Source: Oscillospiraceae bacterium
Lineage (GTDB): Bacteria; Bacillota; Clostridia; Oscillospirales; Oscillospiraceae
Assembly: GCA_902774015.1 (NCBI GenBank)
Contig: CACYHB010000004.1
Coordinates: 173,795-237,794, forward strand
Length of the DNA stretch: 64,000 nucleotides
Direction of reading: 5' to 3'
Position numbers and translations under genes: made by a program. The notes beneath the pieces are model-generated. The model did no database searches, had not been told where the DNA came from, and saw only the letters and a list, made by a program, of their open reading frames with translations. Shown piece after piece: positions 34,638-43,683 of the stretch (position 1 is the stretch's first letter; every line of letters begins with the position of its first letter).

Positions 34638-36215
34638 CTACAGCAGGGGCGCGATGATCTTGAGGACGGCGCCCAGCAGCCGGGTGCCCCATTTCTCCTT
34701 TCGCAGCGTGTCAAAGCTCACCTCCCGGCTGAAGCTCTGGGTCTGCAGGAAGTCGGCCTTGATCTCCGGGAGGCAGGAGACCTTCCGCATCCACACTGCG
34801 CACTCAAAATGATGGTACAGGCTCCTGTAGTCCAGATTGATGGTGCCCACGACGGCCTCCCGGTCATCGCTGACGAAAATCTTGGCGTGCACAAAGCCGG
34901 GGCGGTACTCATAGATCCTCACGCCGGAGCGAAGAAGCGAAGCGTAGTGGGTCTTGGCCAGGGCGTAGGCCATCTTCTTGTCAGGGATGCCCGGCAGGAT
35001 CAGCCGTACGTCCACTCCCCGCTCGGCAGCGAATTTCAGCGCTGTCTCCATCTCCCCGTCGAGGATCAGATAGGGCGTCATGATATATACGTAGTCCTGC
35101 GCCCGGTTAAGAATGTCCATATAGACCCATTCGCCCACCCTTTCTCCGTCCAGCGGGCAGTCCGCATAGGGCATGACGAAGCCGGTCTCCGGGCAGCGCC
35201 CGGCGGGAGCGGAGAGGAACGCCTCCGCAGGCAGCTCCTTCTCCCCCAGATACCACATGTGCAGGAACATCAGGGTGAAGCTCCGGGCAGCGCCGCCGCG
35301 CAGACAGACGGCCGTATCCTTCCAGTGGCCGAAGCGCTTGATCTCGTTGATATATTCGTCGGCCAGGTTCACACCGCCCGTGAAAGCCACCCGGCCGTCG
35401 ACGACCAGGAGTTTCCGGTGATCCCGGTAGTTGTAGTGGGTGGAGACAAAGGGCGTGATGGGCGCGAAGGGGCGGCATTCAATGCCAAGCAGTGCGAGCC
35501 GCTTCGGGTAATCCCGCGGCAGCGTAAAAAACTCGCAGGTCCCATCATACATGACCCGGACCGTCACGCCTTCCGAGGCCTTGCGAGCCAGGATCTCCAG
35601 GATGCGGCCCCACATGAGGCCCTCGTCGATGATGAAAAACTCCAGGAAAATGAAGGACTCCGCCTTCTCCAGTTCCTCCAGCAGCACGGGAAACAGCTCG
35701 TCCCCCAGGGAAAAATACTGCGCCTCCGTTCCGTCGTAAACCGGAAACCGGCCGGTGCGGTTGACGTAGCGGGCAAGGCCCACCGCGTCCGGCGCCTCCG
35801 TCCGAAAGCGCTCCGCCATGCCGCCGTCCTGGGGAATGCTGTCCCGCGTCGCCTCCGTCAGCTGGGAAAAACGGTCACGCAGCATGCGGTGGCCGATGTC
35901 GCTGCGGGTATAGAGATAGAGCATGGCGCCCACGGCGGGAAAGAGCATGATCACCACGATCCAGGTGATCTTGGTGCTGGGATCGTGGCGGCTGTTGAGC
36001 AGGTAGAGCGCCATGACGGTGGAGAATACGGCGCTCAGGGTCAGGAAGTGGGGCAGAAAGCTCCGCAGACGGCCGAAGAGGCCAATGAGCATCGCAAACT
36101 CCAGGAGCAGCAGGATCAGGATCAGGCCGGCCCGGCTGAAAACAGCGCGCAGCAAGCCCCGGCGGCCCTTTTTCAGCAGCCGGATCCCTCTTTTGTCCTG
36201 ACGTGCTTCGCCCAT
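34638..36215 (-). CDS. cls: Cardiolipin synthase (phospholipase D superfamily)
   Basis: 525 residues from the ATG at 36215, which has AAGGAGGAAACT directly upstream; the 40-residue in-frame extension beyond it lacks this. Two N-terminal TM segments are followed by two PLD active sites: HYNYRDHRKLLVVDGRVAFT (HxKxxxxD) and VHAKIFVSDDREAVVGTINL. It condenses phosphatidylglycerol to cardiolipin at the membrane. Length and TM/PLD/PLD layout fit the bacterial Cls family. Confidence 0.95.
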   Translation of the reverse strand: MGEARQDKRGIRLLKKGRRGLLRAVFSRAGLILILLLLEFAMLIGLFGRLRSFLPHFLTLSAVFSTVMALYLLNSRHDPSTKITWIVVIMLFPAVGAMLYLYTRSDIGHRMLRDRFSQLTEATRDSIPQDGGMAERFRTEAPDAVGLARYVNRTGRFPVYDGTEAQYFSLGDELFPVLLEELEKAESFIFLEFFIIDEGLMWGRILEILARKASEGVTVRVMYDGTCEFFTLPRDYPKRLALLGIECRPFAPITPFVSTHYNYRDHRKLLVVDGRVAFTGGVNLADEYINEIKRFGHWKDTAVCLRGGAARSFTLMFLHMWYLGEKELPAEAFLSAPAGRCPETGFVMPYADCPLDGERVGEWVYMDILNRAQDYVYIMTPYLILDGEMETALKFAAERGVDVRLILPGIPDKKMAYALAKTHYASLLRSGVRIYEYRPGFVHAKIFVSDDREAVVGTINLDYRSLYHHFECAVWMRKVSCLPEIKADFLQTQSFSREVSFDTLRKEKWGTRLLGAVLKIIAPLL

Positions 36216-36397
36216 AGTTTCCTCCTTCTTGACGGGAAATGACTCGGGGACGTTGAGACGACACGGGCCTCTGAAACCGGGGCATCCCGTTGATGCTGTA
36301 AGTGATAGTATATCCTGTTTCAAAATATGCGTCAAGGGAGGGCGCTATGCGGAGGCCCCTGCTGACTTCTCCGGGAAAGGCCGCCCCGCTCCGACGC

Positions 36398-36427
36398 AAA
36401 AACGCCGCCCGTCCGGGCGGCGTTTTT
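36398..36427. terminator. Terminator after rubredoxin
   Basis: AAAAACGCCGCCC pairs with GGGCGGCGTTTTT around GTCC; works in both directions, and on the minus strand it lies 14 bp past the rubredoxin stop. Confidence 0.85.
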
Positions 36428-36440
36428 GATTTTGATTGTT

Positions 36441-36575
36441 TTATTCCTCGGGGGAGAAGTCTTCCTTGCCGACACCGCAGAGCTCGCAGGCGAAATCGTC
36501 GGGCAGATCTTCCCACTTCACGCCGGCCTCGTCCTCATCATAGACCCAGCCGCAGACATTGCAGACATAACGCAT
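36441..36575 (-). CDS. Rubredoxin (44 aa)
   Basis: A short gene starting at the ATG at 36575 with AGGAGG eight bases upstream. The product MRYVCNVCGWVYDEDEAG... has both CxxC knuckles, CNVC and CELC, which hold one iron, and the WxxLPDDFxC spacing of rubredoxins. It carries one electron, most likely to the reverse rubrerythrin encoded 32 bp upstream, forming an NAD(P)H-dependent peroxide/oxygen detoxification pair as described in Clostridia. Slightly shorter than usual (52-54 residues), with the loop between knuckles trimmed. Confidence 0.9.
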   Translation of the reverse strand: MRYVCNVCGWVYDEDEAGVKWEDLPDDFACELCGVGKEDFSPEE

Positions 36576-36607
36576 GTTCGTATCCTCCTGTAAATGTGGT
36601 GTTGAGA

Positions 36608-37174
36608 TTACTTGAAATATCTCTCCAGCAGGCCCTTGAAGGCCTTGCCGTGGCGGGCCTCGTCACGGGCCATCTCATGGATGGTGTCGTGCAGGGCGTC
36701 CAGATTGTACTTCTTGCAGAGCTTGGCCAGATCGGTCTTGCCGGCGGTGGCGCCGTTCTCGGCGTCGACGCGCATCTGCAGGTTCTTCTTGGTGGAATCG
36801 GTCAGCACCTCGCCCAGCAGCTCGGCGAACTTGGCGGCATGCTCTGCCTCTTCCAGACCGGCCTTCTCCCAGTACAGCCCGATCTCGGGATAACCCTCGC
36901 GGTGGGCGACTCTGGCCATAGCCAGATACATGCCGACCTCGGAGCACTCGCCCTCAAAGTTGGAACGCAGCCCGGCGATGATCTCTTCGCGGACTTCCTC
37001 GGGGACCTCATCGGGAAAGACTTTGCCGACGCCGACCACATGCTCGGAAGCCCAGCTCAGCTCCTCAGCCTGAAGGGTGAACTTGGAACCGGGAACCTTG
37101 CACACGGGGCATTTTTCGGGGGGCGTATCGCCCTCATGGACGTAGCCGCAGACGGGACATACCCATTTTTTCAT
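36608..37174 (-). CDS. Reverse rubrerythrin (N-terminal rubredoxin, C-terminal diiron domain)
   Basis: 188 residues from the ATG at 37174 with AGGAGG upstream. The rubredoxin-like knuckles come first ([20 protein letters not shown] then PVC), followed by a ferritin-like diiron four-helix domain with Glu/His ligands: [36 protein letters not shown] and [20 protein letters not shown]. This inverted order defines the clostridial reverse rubrerythrins that reduce peroxide or oxygen. Likely co-transcribed with rubredoxin. Confidence 0.93.
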   Translation of the reverse strand: MKKWVCPVCGYVHEGDTPPEKCPVCKVPGSKFTLQAEELSWASEHVVGVGKVFPDEVPEEVREEIIAGLRSNFEGECSEVGMYLAMARVAHREGYPEIGLYWEKAGLEEAEHAAKFAELLGEVLTDSTKKNLQMRVDAENGATAGKTDLAKLCKKYNLDALHDTIHEMARDEARHGKAFKGLLERYFK

Positions 37175-37272
37175 ACGATAGAATCCTCCTGTTTTTGTTA
37201 TCTTCAGCGTAATCTCGCTTGCCCTCAATGTAGCATGCGAGTCCGTTTTTGTAAAGGGTCTTTGCAAAAAAT

Positions 37273-38337
37273 TCACGGGTTCAAGCTGTCTTCCCCGGGC
37301 CCCTCCGCGAGCTCTTGCAGCGCGGGCGCGGCGGCCTCGCCGAAGAGCCGGATGGCGGCGAGGGCCTCCTGCAGCGTGTTGCCGCTGCTGCCCACCTCGA
37401 GGATCAGGGAGCCGCGGGTCAGATGCTGGTTGTAGCGCTGCGGCACCAGGGACACCGGGCGCATCAGCGTGGGATGTCGCATGCTCACACGCTCCTGCAG
37501 ATACAGCGCCAGCGCCAGGTTTTCCCGCCAGTCCGGGTGGCTCAGGCCGCTCTCGTCCGTGCCGGAGAGCAGCATGATCTGGCTTGCCACGGTGCCCTCC
37601 TCCTCGGCCATGGTCTTGTACACCACGCCGTCGGCGCCCAGGGCGTCCCGGTGCAGATCCAGCACCACGGCGATATTCGGGTACTCCGCCAGATAGCGCT
37701 CCACCGCCTCGCCGGAGCGCGTGTAGGAGCCGGTGTAGCTGGGGTAATCGTAGATTTCCCGGTCGTGCAGGACGCGGAGGCCCGCCTGCTCGAAAACGGC
37801 CGCCAGCTCGTCCCCCACGCGGATGACGCTGCAGCGCTCGTCGGCGGTGCGGCGGTTGTCGTTGGCCTCGTAGCGGTCCAGCCCCGCCGGGGTATAGGCC
37901 TCGCTGCCGTGGGTGTGCAGGATCAGGATCTGCGGACCCTCGGCGGGCAGGCGCAGCGACGGGCCCCGGCGCAGCAGCTCCTGCGCGTCTACGCTGTAGG
38001 CCGTCTCGTTTTTGATGGCGAGACCGCCGCGGATGGTGGTCTCCCGGATCTCATCCGGGCTCACCGACTCCATCACGCTCACAAGCGCCGCCTCTTCGGT
38101 CCCGGCGGCCCAGGCGGGCTCGGAGCTCCCGGCGGGGCTGTCCGTCTCTGCGGAGCTGCCCGCAGGCGGAGCGAAGCTCTCCTCCGCGGGTTCGGGCAGC
38201 CCTGCCTCTAAACGCACATTCCGCATCCGCCCCTCCTCGATGGCGGCTGCGGCGCGCTGCCGCAGCGGCGTGCCCGCAAACAGATACAGGCTCATCAGCG
38301 CAAGTCCCAGCGCCGCGAGCCTTCCGGAAAGCCGCAT
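37273..38337 (-). CDS. spoIIP: Stage II sporulation protein P (SpoIIP)
   Basis: 354 residues, with an N-terminal TM/signal anchor, a long Ala/Glu/Pro/Ser linker and a C-terminal amidase domain: [16 protein letters not shown] (zinc His), [14 protein letters not shown] and [20 protein letters not shown] (catalytic Glu). SpoIIP cleaves peptidoglycan during engulfment together with SpoIID and SpoIIM. It is direct evidence for a sporulating lineage. The usual neighbour gpr is not in the window. Confidence 0.92.
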   Translation of the reverse strand: MRLSGRLAALGLALMSLYLFAGTPLRQRAAAAIEEGRMRNVRLEAGLPEPAEESFAPPAGSSAETDSPAGSSEPAWAAGTEEAALVSVMESVSPDEIRETTIRGGLAIKNETAYSVDAQELLRRGPSLRLPAEGPQILILHTHGSEAYTPAGLDRYEANDNRRTADERCSVIRVGDELAAVFEQAGLRVLHDREIYDYPSYTGSYTRSGEAVERYLAEYPNIAVVLDLHRDALGADGVVYKTMAEEEGTVASQIMLLSGTDESGLSHPDWRENLALALYLQERVSMRHPTLMRPVSLVPQRYNQHLTRGSLILEVGSSGNTLQEALAAIRLFGEAAAPALQELAEGPGEDSLNP

Positions 38338-38443
38338 TCACTCACCCCCGGGAGCCATCCTATGCGCCCGGATCCTACGTCATGCCTCCCGCCTTGCCAA
38401 GGGCGCTTTTTCGTGATATATTGACCCCAAAGGAGTGATTCTT

Positions 38444-38695
38444 ATGACCTATTCTTACCGCCCCCGGGGCGTCTGCTCCCAGCGCATGGACATTGAACTC
38501 AACGGCAGCACCATCGAATCCGTGAAGGTGATCGGCGGCTGCGACGGCAACCTCCAGGGGATTTCCCGCCTCGTGGCCGGCATGGACGTGGACGAAGCCA
38601 TCTCCCGGCTGGAGGGCATCCGCTGCGGCTTCAAGCCCACCTCCTGCCCCGACCAGCTGGCGCAGGCGCTCAAGGCCTGCAAGGCGGAGGCATGA
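38444..38695 (+). CDS. TSCPD-domain protein (TIGR03905 family)
   Basis: 83 residues from the ATG at 38444 with AAAGGAGTG upstream. Conserved Cys-containing blocks RPRGVCSQRM, GGCDGNLQGISRLVAGM and RCGFKPTSCPDQLAQAL mark the TSCPD family, related to a C-terminal part of some ribonucleotide reductases. Function is unknown; metal binding by the Cys residues is likely. Its stop overlaps the start of the next gene by four bases. Confidence 0.88.
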   Translation: MTYSYRPRGVCSQRMDIELNGSTIESVKVIGGCDGNLQGISRLVAGMDVDEAISRLEGIRCGFKPTSCPDQLAQALKACKAEA

Positions 38696-39579
38696 GACGG
38701 CTGGCCGCGCTGCTGCTCTGCGTCCTTCTGCTCTCCGGCTGCGCGGCCGCGCCGGAGCGAAACTCTGTGCCGACGGCGGAGCCAGCCGCCCCATCGCCGC
38801 TGCCCACCGCGCCGGAGCACCCCTATGAGCCGCTGCGGGTCTATCTGGACGGGCTGCTGACGGATCGCGGCTATCTGCGAAACGGTACGGCCTATCTCGC
38901 GCCGGAGACGATCTGCGCCTATTACGGGCTGGCGCACGAGGAGACGGCGGATGCGCAGAACTTTTCCCTGACGCTGCCCGGTCTCACGGTGACAGGCAGC
39001 CGAAACCTCTCCTGGTTCCTGGCCGACGGGCGTTATCTCTATGCGCCGGACGGCTGGATCGAGGCGGACGGGCGGCTGTATCTGCCTGCGGAGACGATCG
39101 AGCATATCTTCGGCCTGCCTGTGACGCTCTCCGGCGAGCCTCTCCGCGCCGAAGTGGGCAGCACCGGATACCGGCTGCTGCAGGGCGGGGAGGACTATTA
39201 CGAGAAGGCCTTCCACGCCGACGATCTGTACTGGCTGGAGCACATCATCTACGCCGAGGCGCACCATGAGTCCCTCGCCTGCCAGATCGGCGTGGGCAAC
39301 GTGGTGCTCAACCGTCTCGCGCACCGCGATTTTCCCGGTACGATCACGGGCGTGGTGCTGGACCGGGAGCACACGGTGCAGTTTGAGCCCGTGGGCTCCG
39401 GCGAGGTGGCCGCCGAGCCGGACGAGACGGCAAGGATCGCGGCTCGCCTCTGCCTGGAGGGCTTCAATACCGCGGGCGACAGTCTGTATTTTGTCAACCC
39501 CGCGCGCGGCGACCCGAGCTGGTTCAGCAGCTCCCTGCGTTTCGTCTGCCGCATCGGCCATCTGGACTTTTACCGCTGA
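38692..39579 (+). CDS. Cell-wall hydrolase lipoprotein (SleB-like)
   Basis: 295 residues. A lipoprotein signal ends in LLLSGCAAAP (lipobox Cys). The middle resembles a copper-amine-oxidase-type N-terminal domain (two YLAPETI/YLPAETI repeats). The C-terminal hydrolase-2 domain has WLEHIIYAEAHHESLACQIG, VGNVVLNRLAHRDFPGTI and SLYFVNP, as in SleB germination lytic enzymes, with Glu in YAEAHHE as probable catalyst. Predicted to cut peptidoglycan outside the membrane, perhaps in spores. Confidence 0.88.
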   Translation: MRRLAALLLCVLLLSGCAAAPERNSVPTAEPAAPSPLPTAPEHPYEPLRVYLDGLLTDRGYLRNGTAYLAPETICAYYGLAHEETADAQNFSLTLPGLTVTGSRNLSWFLADGRYLYAPDGWIEADGRLYLPAETIEHIFGLPVTLSGEPLRAEVGSTGYRLLQGGEDYYEKAFHADDLYWLEHIIYAEAHHESLACQIGVGNVVLNRLAHRDFPGTITGVVLDREHTVQFEPVGSGEVAAEPDETARIAARLCLEGFNTAGDSLYFVNPARGDPSWFSSSLRFVCRIGHLDFYR

Positions 39580-39615
39580 CGCAGGGGATACCACAGCCCC
39601 GAGAGGTTACTGCAT

Positions 39616-40329
39616 ATGGCAAACGAACTGGAAAGCATTCTGACAGAGGGCTTCGCGGCCCTCGGTCTGTCCCTGGACGGCGAGGCGCTGGCGCGCTTTC
39701 GCCGCTATTATGAGATCCTGAGCGAAAAAAACCGGGTCATGAATCTGACCGCCATCGAGGGTGAGGCGGATTCCGCCCGGCTCCATTTTCTGGACTGCGC
39801 GGCACTGCTGAACTTCACGGATTTTACCGCGAAGCGCGTCATCGACGTGGGCAGCGGCGCGGGCTTCCCGGGGCTCGTGCTCAAGATCGCGCGGCCGGAA
39901 ACGGATCTGACCCTGCTGGACAGTCTGGACAAGCGGGTGAAGTTTCTGCGGGAGACCGGCGCCGATCTGGGCTTTGAGGGCCTGCGCTGCGTCCACGCCC
40001 GTGCGGAGGAGCCCCCGGAGGGCTTCCGCCAGGGCTTTGACATCGTCGTATCCCGGGCGGTGGCACGGCTCAACGTGCTGTGCGAGCTGTGCCTTCCCTT
40101 TGCGAAAACCGGTGGGGTCTTTCTTGCCATGAAAGGCCCCGGCGCCGCCGAAGAGCTCAGCGAGGCCAAAAAGGCCGTCAGGCTTCTGGGCGGACAGATC
40201 GAGCACGTGGAGGAGTACCGGATCCCCGGCACCGATCTGCAGCGCATCGTCATCCGCATCCGCAAGGTTTCCGATACGCCCGCCCGCTATCCCCGCCGCT
40301 GGGCGCAGATCAAGAAGGCGCCGCTATGA
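39616..40329 (+). CDS. rsmG: 16S rRNA m7G527 methyltransferase RsmG
   Basis: 237 residues. SAM-binding motif VIDVGSGAGFPGLVLKI and the following LTLLDSLDKRVKFL are diagnostic, as are KNRVMNLTAIE upstream and VVSRAVARLNVLCELCLPF later. Methylates G527 in 16S rRNA; loss usually alters streptomycin sensitivity. Starts 36 bp after the hydrolase gene and overlaps the next gene by four bases (ATGA). Confidence 0.95.
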   Translation: MANELESILTEGFAALGLSLDGEALARFRRYYEILSEKNRVMNLTAIEGEADSARLHFLDCAALLNFTDFTAKRVIDVGSGAGFPGLVLKIARPETDLTLLDSLDKRVKFLRETGADLGFEGLRCVHARAEEPPEGFRQGFDIVVSRAVARLNVLCELCLPFAKTGGVFLAMKGPGAAEELSEAKKAVRLLGGQIEHVEEYRIPGTDLQRIVIRIRKVSDTPARYPRRWAQIKKAPL

Positions 40330-41384
40330 AAAAGGTCCTGTGCGTCCTTCTCTGCGTTCTGCCGCTGCTGTCGCTCTGTGCCTGCGGAAAGCGGACGGAG
40401 GCGCCGTATTCGGCGGTGGTCTGGTGCGCCTCCGACGATCCGCTGCTGCCGGCGCTGCAGCAGGCGGCGGCAGACTACAACAGGAGCCGGAAAAGCGGTG
40501 TTCTCCCCGTCGTGCTGCGGGAATTTGACGGCGAAGCGGCGCTCCTGAACGCCCTGAACACCGCCCGGCCCGATCTGCTGCTCTGTTCCCACACGCTGGC
40601 CTTTCCCCTCTTTGAGGAGGGGCTTCTCAGCGACGCCGGGACGGCGCTGCCTTTCCCCGAGGCCCTGGCCGGGCGCTCGGAGGGCATCGGGAAATGCATT
40701 TTCCCCATCGGCAGCCGCGTGCAGCTGCTGGTGAGCCGCGAGGCGCTCAGCCCGGAGCTGGAAGCGCTCTGCGCCCGCGCCGCAGCCTGCGGCGGCGAGA
40801 CGAAAAGCCCCTTCCTCGCCGCGGACAGCTATGCCGATCTGCTGTGTCAGAATCTGCTGGGCAGCGGAGAATTCCACGCAGACCGCAGCCGCGACTGCTT
40901 CAGCGCCGCCTTTCAAAGCGCGTGGAACGCTCTGGCCGAGGCCGCCTTCTCCGGCGGGCTCTATACCGGACCGGAGGCCGCGGCCTCCCTGCTGCCGGGC
41001 GGTATCCCTGCGGTCGCCGCCTTTTCCGACACGATGATCGAAACGGATCCGGAGGGCTTCACCCTCTCGCCGCTGTGCGGGGAGGGCGCGCCGCTTCTGG
41101 CCGATCTGCGCTGTCTCGCGGTGATGACCCATGAGGGACGGCAGCAGCGCGGCACCGCCGCCTTTCTCGCCTGGCTCTTCTCCGGTGAGCGGGCATGCAG
41201 GCTTTCGCTGGACGCGGGTCTGATCCCGGCCCTCCCCGGCGGGCAGCCGGAGGGCAGGCTGGAGGAGCTGCTGCTCTCGCTCTCCTCCCGTGCGCTGTGG
41301 CTGCCGGACGGCGGCAGCGATTTTGTGAAAAACCGCGCGGCCTTTGAGGCTGACTGCCGCGCCGCGCTGGACTTGCTAAAATGA
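40326..41384 (+). CDS. Solute-binding-protein-like lipoprotein
   Basis: 352 residues. The N-terminus has a type II signal, LLCVLPLLSLCACGKRT (lipobox LCAC). The mature part resembles extracellular solute-binding proteins (periplasmic-binding fold): SAVVWCASDDPLLPALQQAA, ADYNRSRKSG, TARPDLLLCSH and a C-terminal helical half. No permease or ATPase gene is nearby, so transport is not assured. Translation is coupled to rsmG through ATGA. Confidence 0.7.
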   Translation: MKKVLCVLLCVLPLLSLCACGKRTEAPYSAVVWCASDDPLLPALQQAAADYNRSRKSGVLPVVLREFDGEAALLNALNTARPDLLLCSHTLAFPLFEEGLLSDAGTALPFPEALAGRSEGIGKCIFPIGSRVQLLVSREALSPELEALCARAAACGGETKSPFLAADSYADLLCQNLLGSGEFHADRSRDCFSAAFQSAWNALAEAAFSGGLYTGPEAAASLLPGGIPAVAAFSDTMIETDPEGFTLSPLCGEGAPLLADLRCLAVMTHEGRQQRGTAAFLAWLFSGERACRLSLDAGLIPALPGGQPEGRLEELLLSLSSRALWLPDGGSDFVKNRAAFEADCRAALDLLK

Positions 41385-41435
41385 GTCGTCTGTGTTAAAA
41401 TATAAGAGTTCAAAAAAATAAAACGAGGTGTCTTT

Positions 41436-42104
41436 ATGGAAGGCTATCGCGTACTGGAAATCAAGCAGAGCGTTTTTGAAAACAACGACCGGGAGGCCGA
41501 CAAGCTGCGCGAGCAGCTCAAGAAGGATCGCACCTTCCTGCTCAATCTGATGAGCTCCCCCGGCTCCGGCAAGACCACCACCCTGAAGGCGACCATCGCC
41601 GCGCTGAAGGACGAATTCCGTATCGGCGTCATGGAGGCCGACATTGACTCCGACGTGGACGCCGCCACCATCGAAAAGACCGGGGCCAAGGTCATCCAGC
41701 TCCACACCGGCGGCATGTGCCACCTGGACGCGGGCATGACCAGGCAGGGCCTCTTGGGTCTCGGCACCGAGGACATCGACTTCGCGATCCTGGAGAACAT
41801 CGGCAACCTGGTCTGCCCTGCGGAGTTCGACACCGGCGCCGTGAAGAACGCCATGATCCTCTCCGTCCCCGAAGGGCATGACAAGCCCCTCAAGTACCCC
41901 CTGATGTTCTCCATCTGCGACGTGCTGCTCATCAACAAGATCGACGTGCTGCCCTATTTCGACTTCGACATGGAGGCGTGCAAAAAGTACGTCCTGCGCC
42001 TGAATCCCAACATGAAGATCATCCCCATCTGCGCCCGCACCGGCGAGGGCATCGACGAATTCGCCCAGTGGCTGCGCGAGCAGATCACCGCGTGGAACGG
42101 CTGA
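41436..42104 (+). CDS. hypB: Hydrogenase nickel incorporation GTPase HypB
   Basis: 222 residues. P-loop LMSSPGSGKTTTL, metal-site Cys-His in TGGMCHLDAGM, then ENIGNLVCPAEFDTGA and LLINKIDVLPYFDFDM (NKxD). Delivers nickel to [NiFe] hydrogenase, or possibly to other nickel enzymes. No His-rich N-terminus. No hydrogenase or other hyp gene lies in the window, so it stands alone. AACGAGGTG precedes the start. Confidence 0.95.
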   Translation: MEGYRVLEIKQSVFENNDREADKLREQLKKDRTFLLNLMSSPGSGKTTTLKATIAALKDEFRIGVMEADIDSDVDAATIEKTGAKVIQLHTGGMCHLDAGMTRQGLLGLGTEDIDFAILENIGNLVCPAEFDTGAVKNAMILSVPEGHDKPLKYPLMFSICDVLLINKIDVLPYFDFDMEACKKYVLRLNPNMKIIPICARTGEGIDEFAQWLREQITAWNG

Positions 42105-42287
42105 GGGATCCGAAAGCGAGAGGACAGACGGCAAGAGGCTTTTCACACAGGCGCGATTGCCGCCGAAAAAGCGCCTGTCCTTCCCCCGGTTGCCGCGGCG
42201 CTCCTGCTCTGCCCGGAGAAGCTGATACGCTGAACACTTTATGGCGTTTTGCCATCCTATAGTCTTGTCATTATGATAGAGGTAGAT

Positions 42288-42836
42288 ATGGACGAAAGAA
42301 AAAACAGCATCTACGCCCAGGCGACGTCCCTGATGCAGGAGGACACGGAGGAGAGTCTGCAGCAGGCCATGGCGCTCTTTGCCTCGATCCGTGGCTGGCG
42401 GGATGCAGACCGGCAGTCTGCCCGCTGCCGCACCAGGCAGAATCGGAAGCTCTGGCAGAAGGAGTATGCCCAGCTGAAGGCGGAGGAGGACCAGTATACG
42501 GCCAGGGTGGCCCGAAGGAAAAAGATCGGAATCATCGCCTTGACAGCCTTGTTGCTGATCGCCGTCGTGACCACCGCCGTATCCCTGCATCGGTTTTGGC
42601 GATACAGCCATGCGGTGGACTGCTTCATGGCCGGGGAATACAAACGGGCGGCGGAAACCTTTCAGGCCATGGATGGTTACAAGGATTCCAGGCTCAGGGT
42701 CTATCATTCCGCCGTGGGCATGTACCGGGTCGGGCAATACGAGGAGGCCCTCTCCTACTTTCTGTGGCTGGACGGTGATTACGACAACGGATATCATATC
42801 AAAAGGTGCTACGAGCGCCTGGAAGGAAAGCCGTAA
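42288..42836 (+). CDS. Small single-TM protein with TPR-like repeats
   Basis: 182 residues from the ATG at 42288 (AGAGGTAG upstream). An N-terminal helical region (SLMQEDTEESLQQAMALFAS) like half a TPR unit precedes a basic patch and one TM helix (IGIIALTALLLIAVVTTAVS). The outer part has two more TPR-like helices pairs (HAVDCFMAGEYKRAAETFQA, YRVGQYEEALSYFLW). Probably a membrane scaffold; not assigned. Followed by a terminator. Confidence 0.75.
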   Translation: MDERKNSIYAQATSLMQEDTEESLQQAMALFASIRGWRDADRQSARCRTRQNRKLWQKEYAQLKAEEDQYTARVARRKKIGIIALTALLLIAVVTTAVSLHRFWRYSHAVDCFMAGEYKRAAETFQAMDGYKDSRLRVYHSAVGMYRVGQYEEALSYFLWLDGDYDNGYHIKRCYERLEGKP

Positions 42837-42846
42837 GGCTGCCATC

Positions 42847-42881
42847 AAAAAAGGAGACGGCAATAACCGTCTCCTTTTTTT
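42847..42881. terminator. Bidirectional terminator
   Basis: AAAAAAGGAGACGG pairs with CCGTCTCCTTTTTT over CAATAA; serves the TPR-like gene and the convergent coaX gene. Confidence 0.9.
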
Positions 42882-42893
42882 GATGCTTTTTCG

Positions 42894-43661
42894 TTATTTG
42901 TTGTTTTTCTCCCACAGGACCCAGAGGCCCTTGAGCAGCAGATCGTCGTCACAGGCGATCTCGTGGCGGCAGCAGGCGATGATGCCCTGGGCCAGCCCGC
43001 CCGTGGCGATATGAGCGCAGGGATAACCCAACTCCTCCTCCATACGGTCGATCATGCCGTCGATGGCGGCGGCGGTGCCGTAGACCGCGGCGGAGCGCAT
43101 GCAGTCCACCGTGTTGGTGCCGATGACCTTTTTGGGGGCCATGATGGAAATATCCGGCAGCAGGCTCGTCCCGGAGGCCAGGGCCGCCATGCCCAGCTTC
43201 ACGCCCGGCAGGATCGCGCCGCCGCGGAAGCAGCCGTCCTTATCAATGACCGTGATGGTGGTGGCGGTGCCCAGATCCATGACGATGACCGGCGCGCCGA
43301 CGCAGTGCACGGCCGCGACGCCGCCCACTACCAGGTCGCCCGCCACGGTGCCGGGATCGTCCACCCGCAGGTTCAGCCCCGTCTTGACGCCGGGGCCGAC
43401 CACCATGCAGTCAAGCCCGGTGACCGCCCTGACGGCGGCGAGCATGGCTCTGTTCACCGGCGGCACCACCGAGGAGTAGATGGCTCCCTCAAAGCCCGCC
43501 GCGTCCACGCCGTAGAGGTCGAAGAGCTGCTTGAGCTTGACGGCGTACTCCGCGTCCGTCTGGTTGACGTCCGTGTGGATACGGACGATGTTGAGGATCT
43601 TGCCGTCCTCGATGCAGCCGAGAACGATGTTGGTATTGCCCACGTCGATGGCGAGGATCAT
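42894..43661 (-). CDS. coaX: Type III pantothenate kinase
   Basis: 255 residues. ASKHA-fold motifs: MILAIDVGNTNIVLG (phosphate loop, Asp6), SSVVPPVNRAM, DDPGTVAGDLVVGGVAAVH, VIVMDLGTATTITVID and CFRGGAILPGVKLG. Catalyses the first step of coenzyme A synthesis. The gene upstream (22 bp away) encodes an ECF S component, which suggests that the two handle the same vitamin. Confidence 0.95.
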   Translation of the reverse strand: MILAIDVGNTNIVLGCIEDGKILNIVRIHTDVNQTDAEYAVKLKQLFDLYGVDAAGFEGAIYSSVVPPVNRAMLAAVRAVTGLDCMVVGPGVKTGLNLRVDDPGTVAGDLVVGGVAAVHCVGAPVIVMDLGTATTITVIDKDGCFRGGAILPGVKLGMAALASGTSLLPDISIMAPKKVIGTNTVDCMRSAAVYGTAAAIDGMIDRMEEELGYPCAHIATGGLAQGIIACCRHEIACDDDLLLKGLWVLWEKNNK

Positions 43662-43683
43662 GGAGCCGCCTCCTTGTCTGTTT

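Noticed and set aside
34596-36242. 548-codon plus-strand ORF opposite cardiolipin synthase
   Set aside because: The opposite strand carries both PLD motifs; this frame has none.
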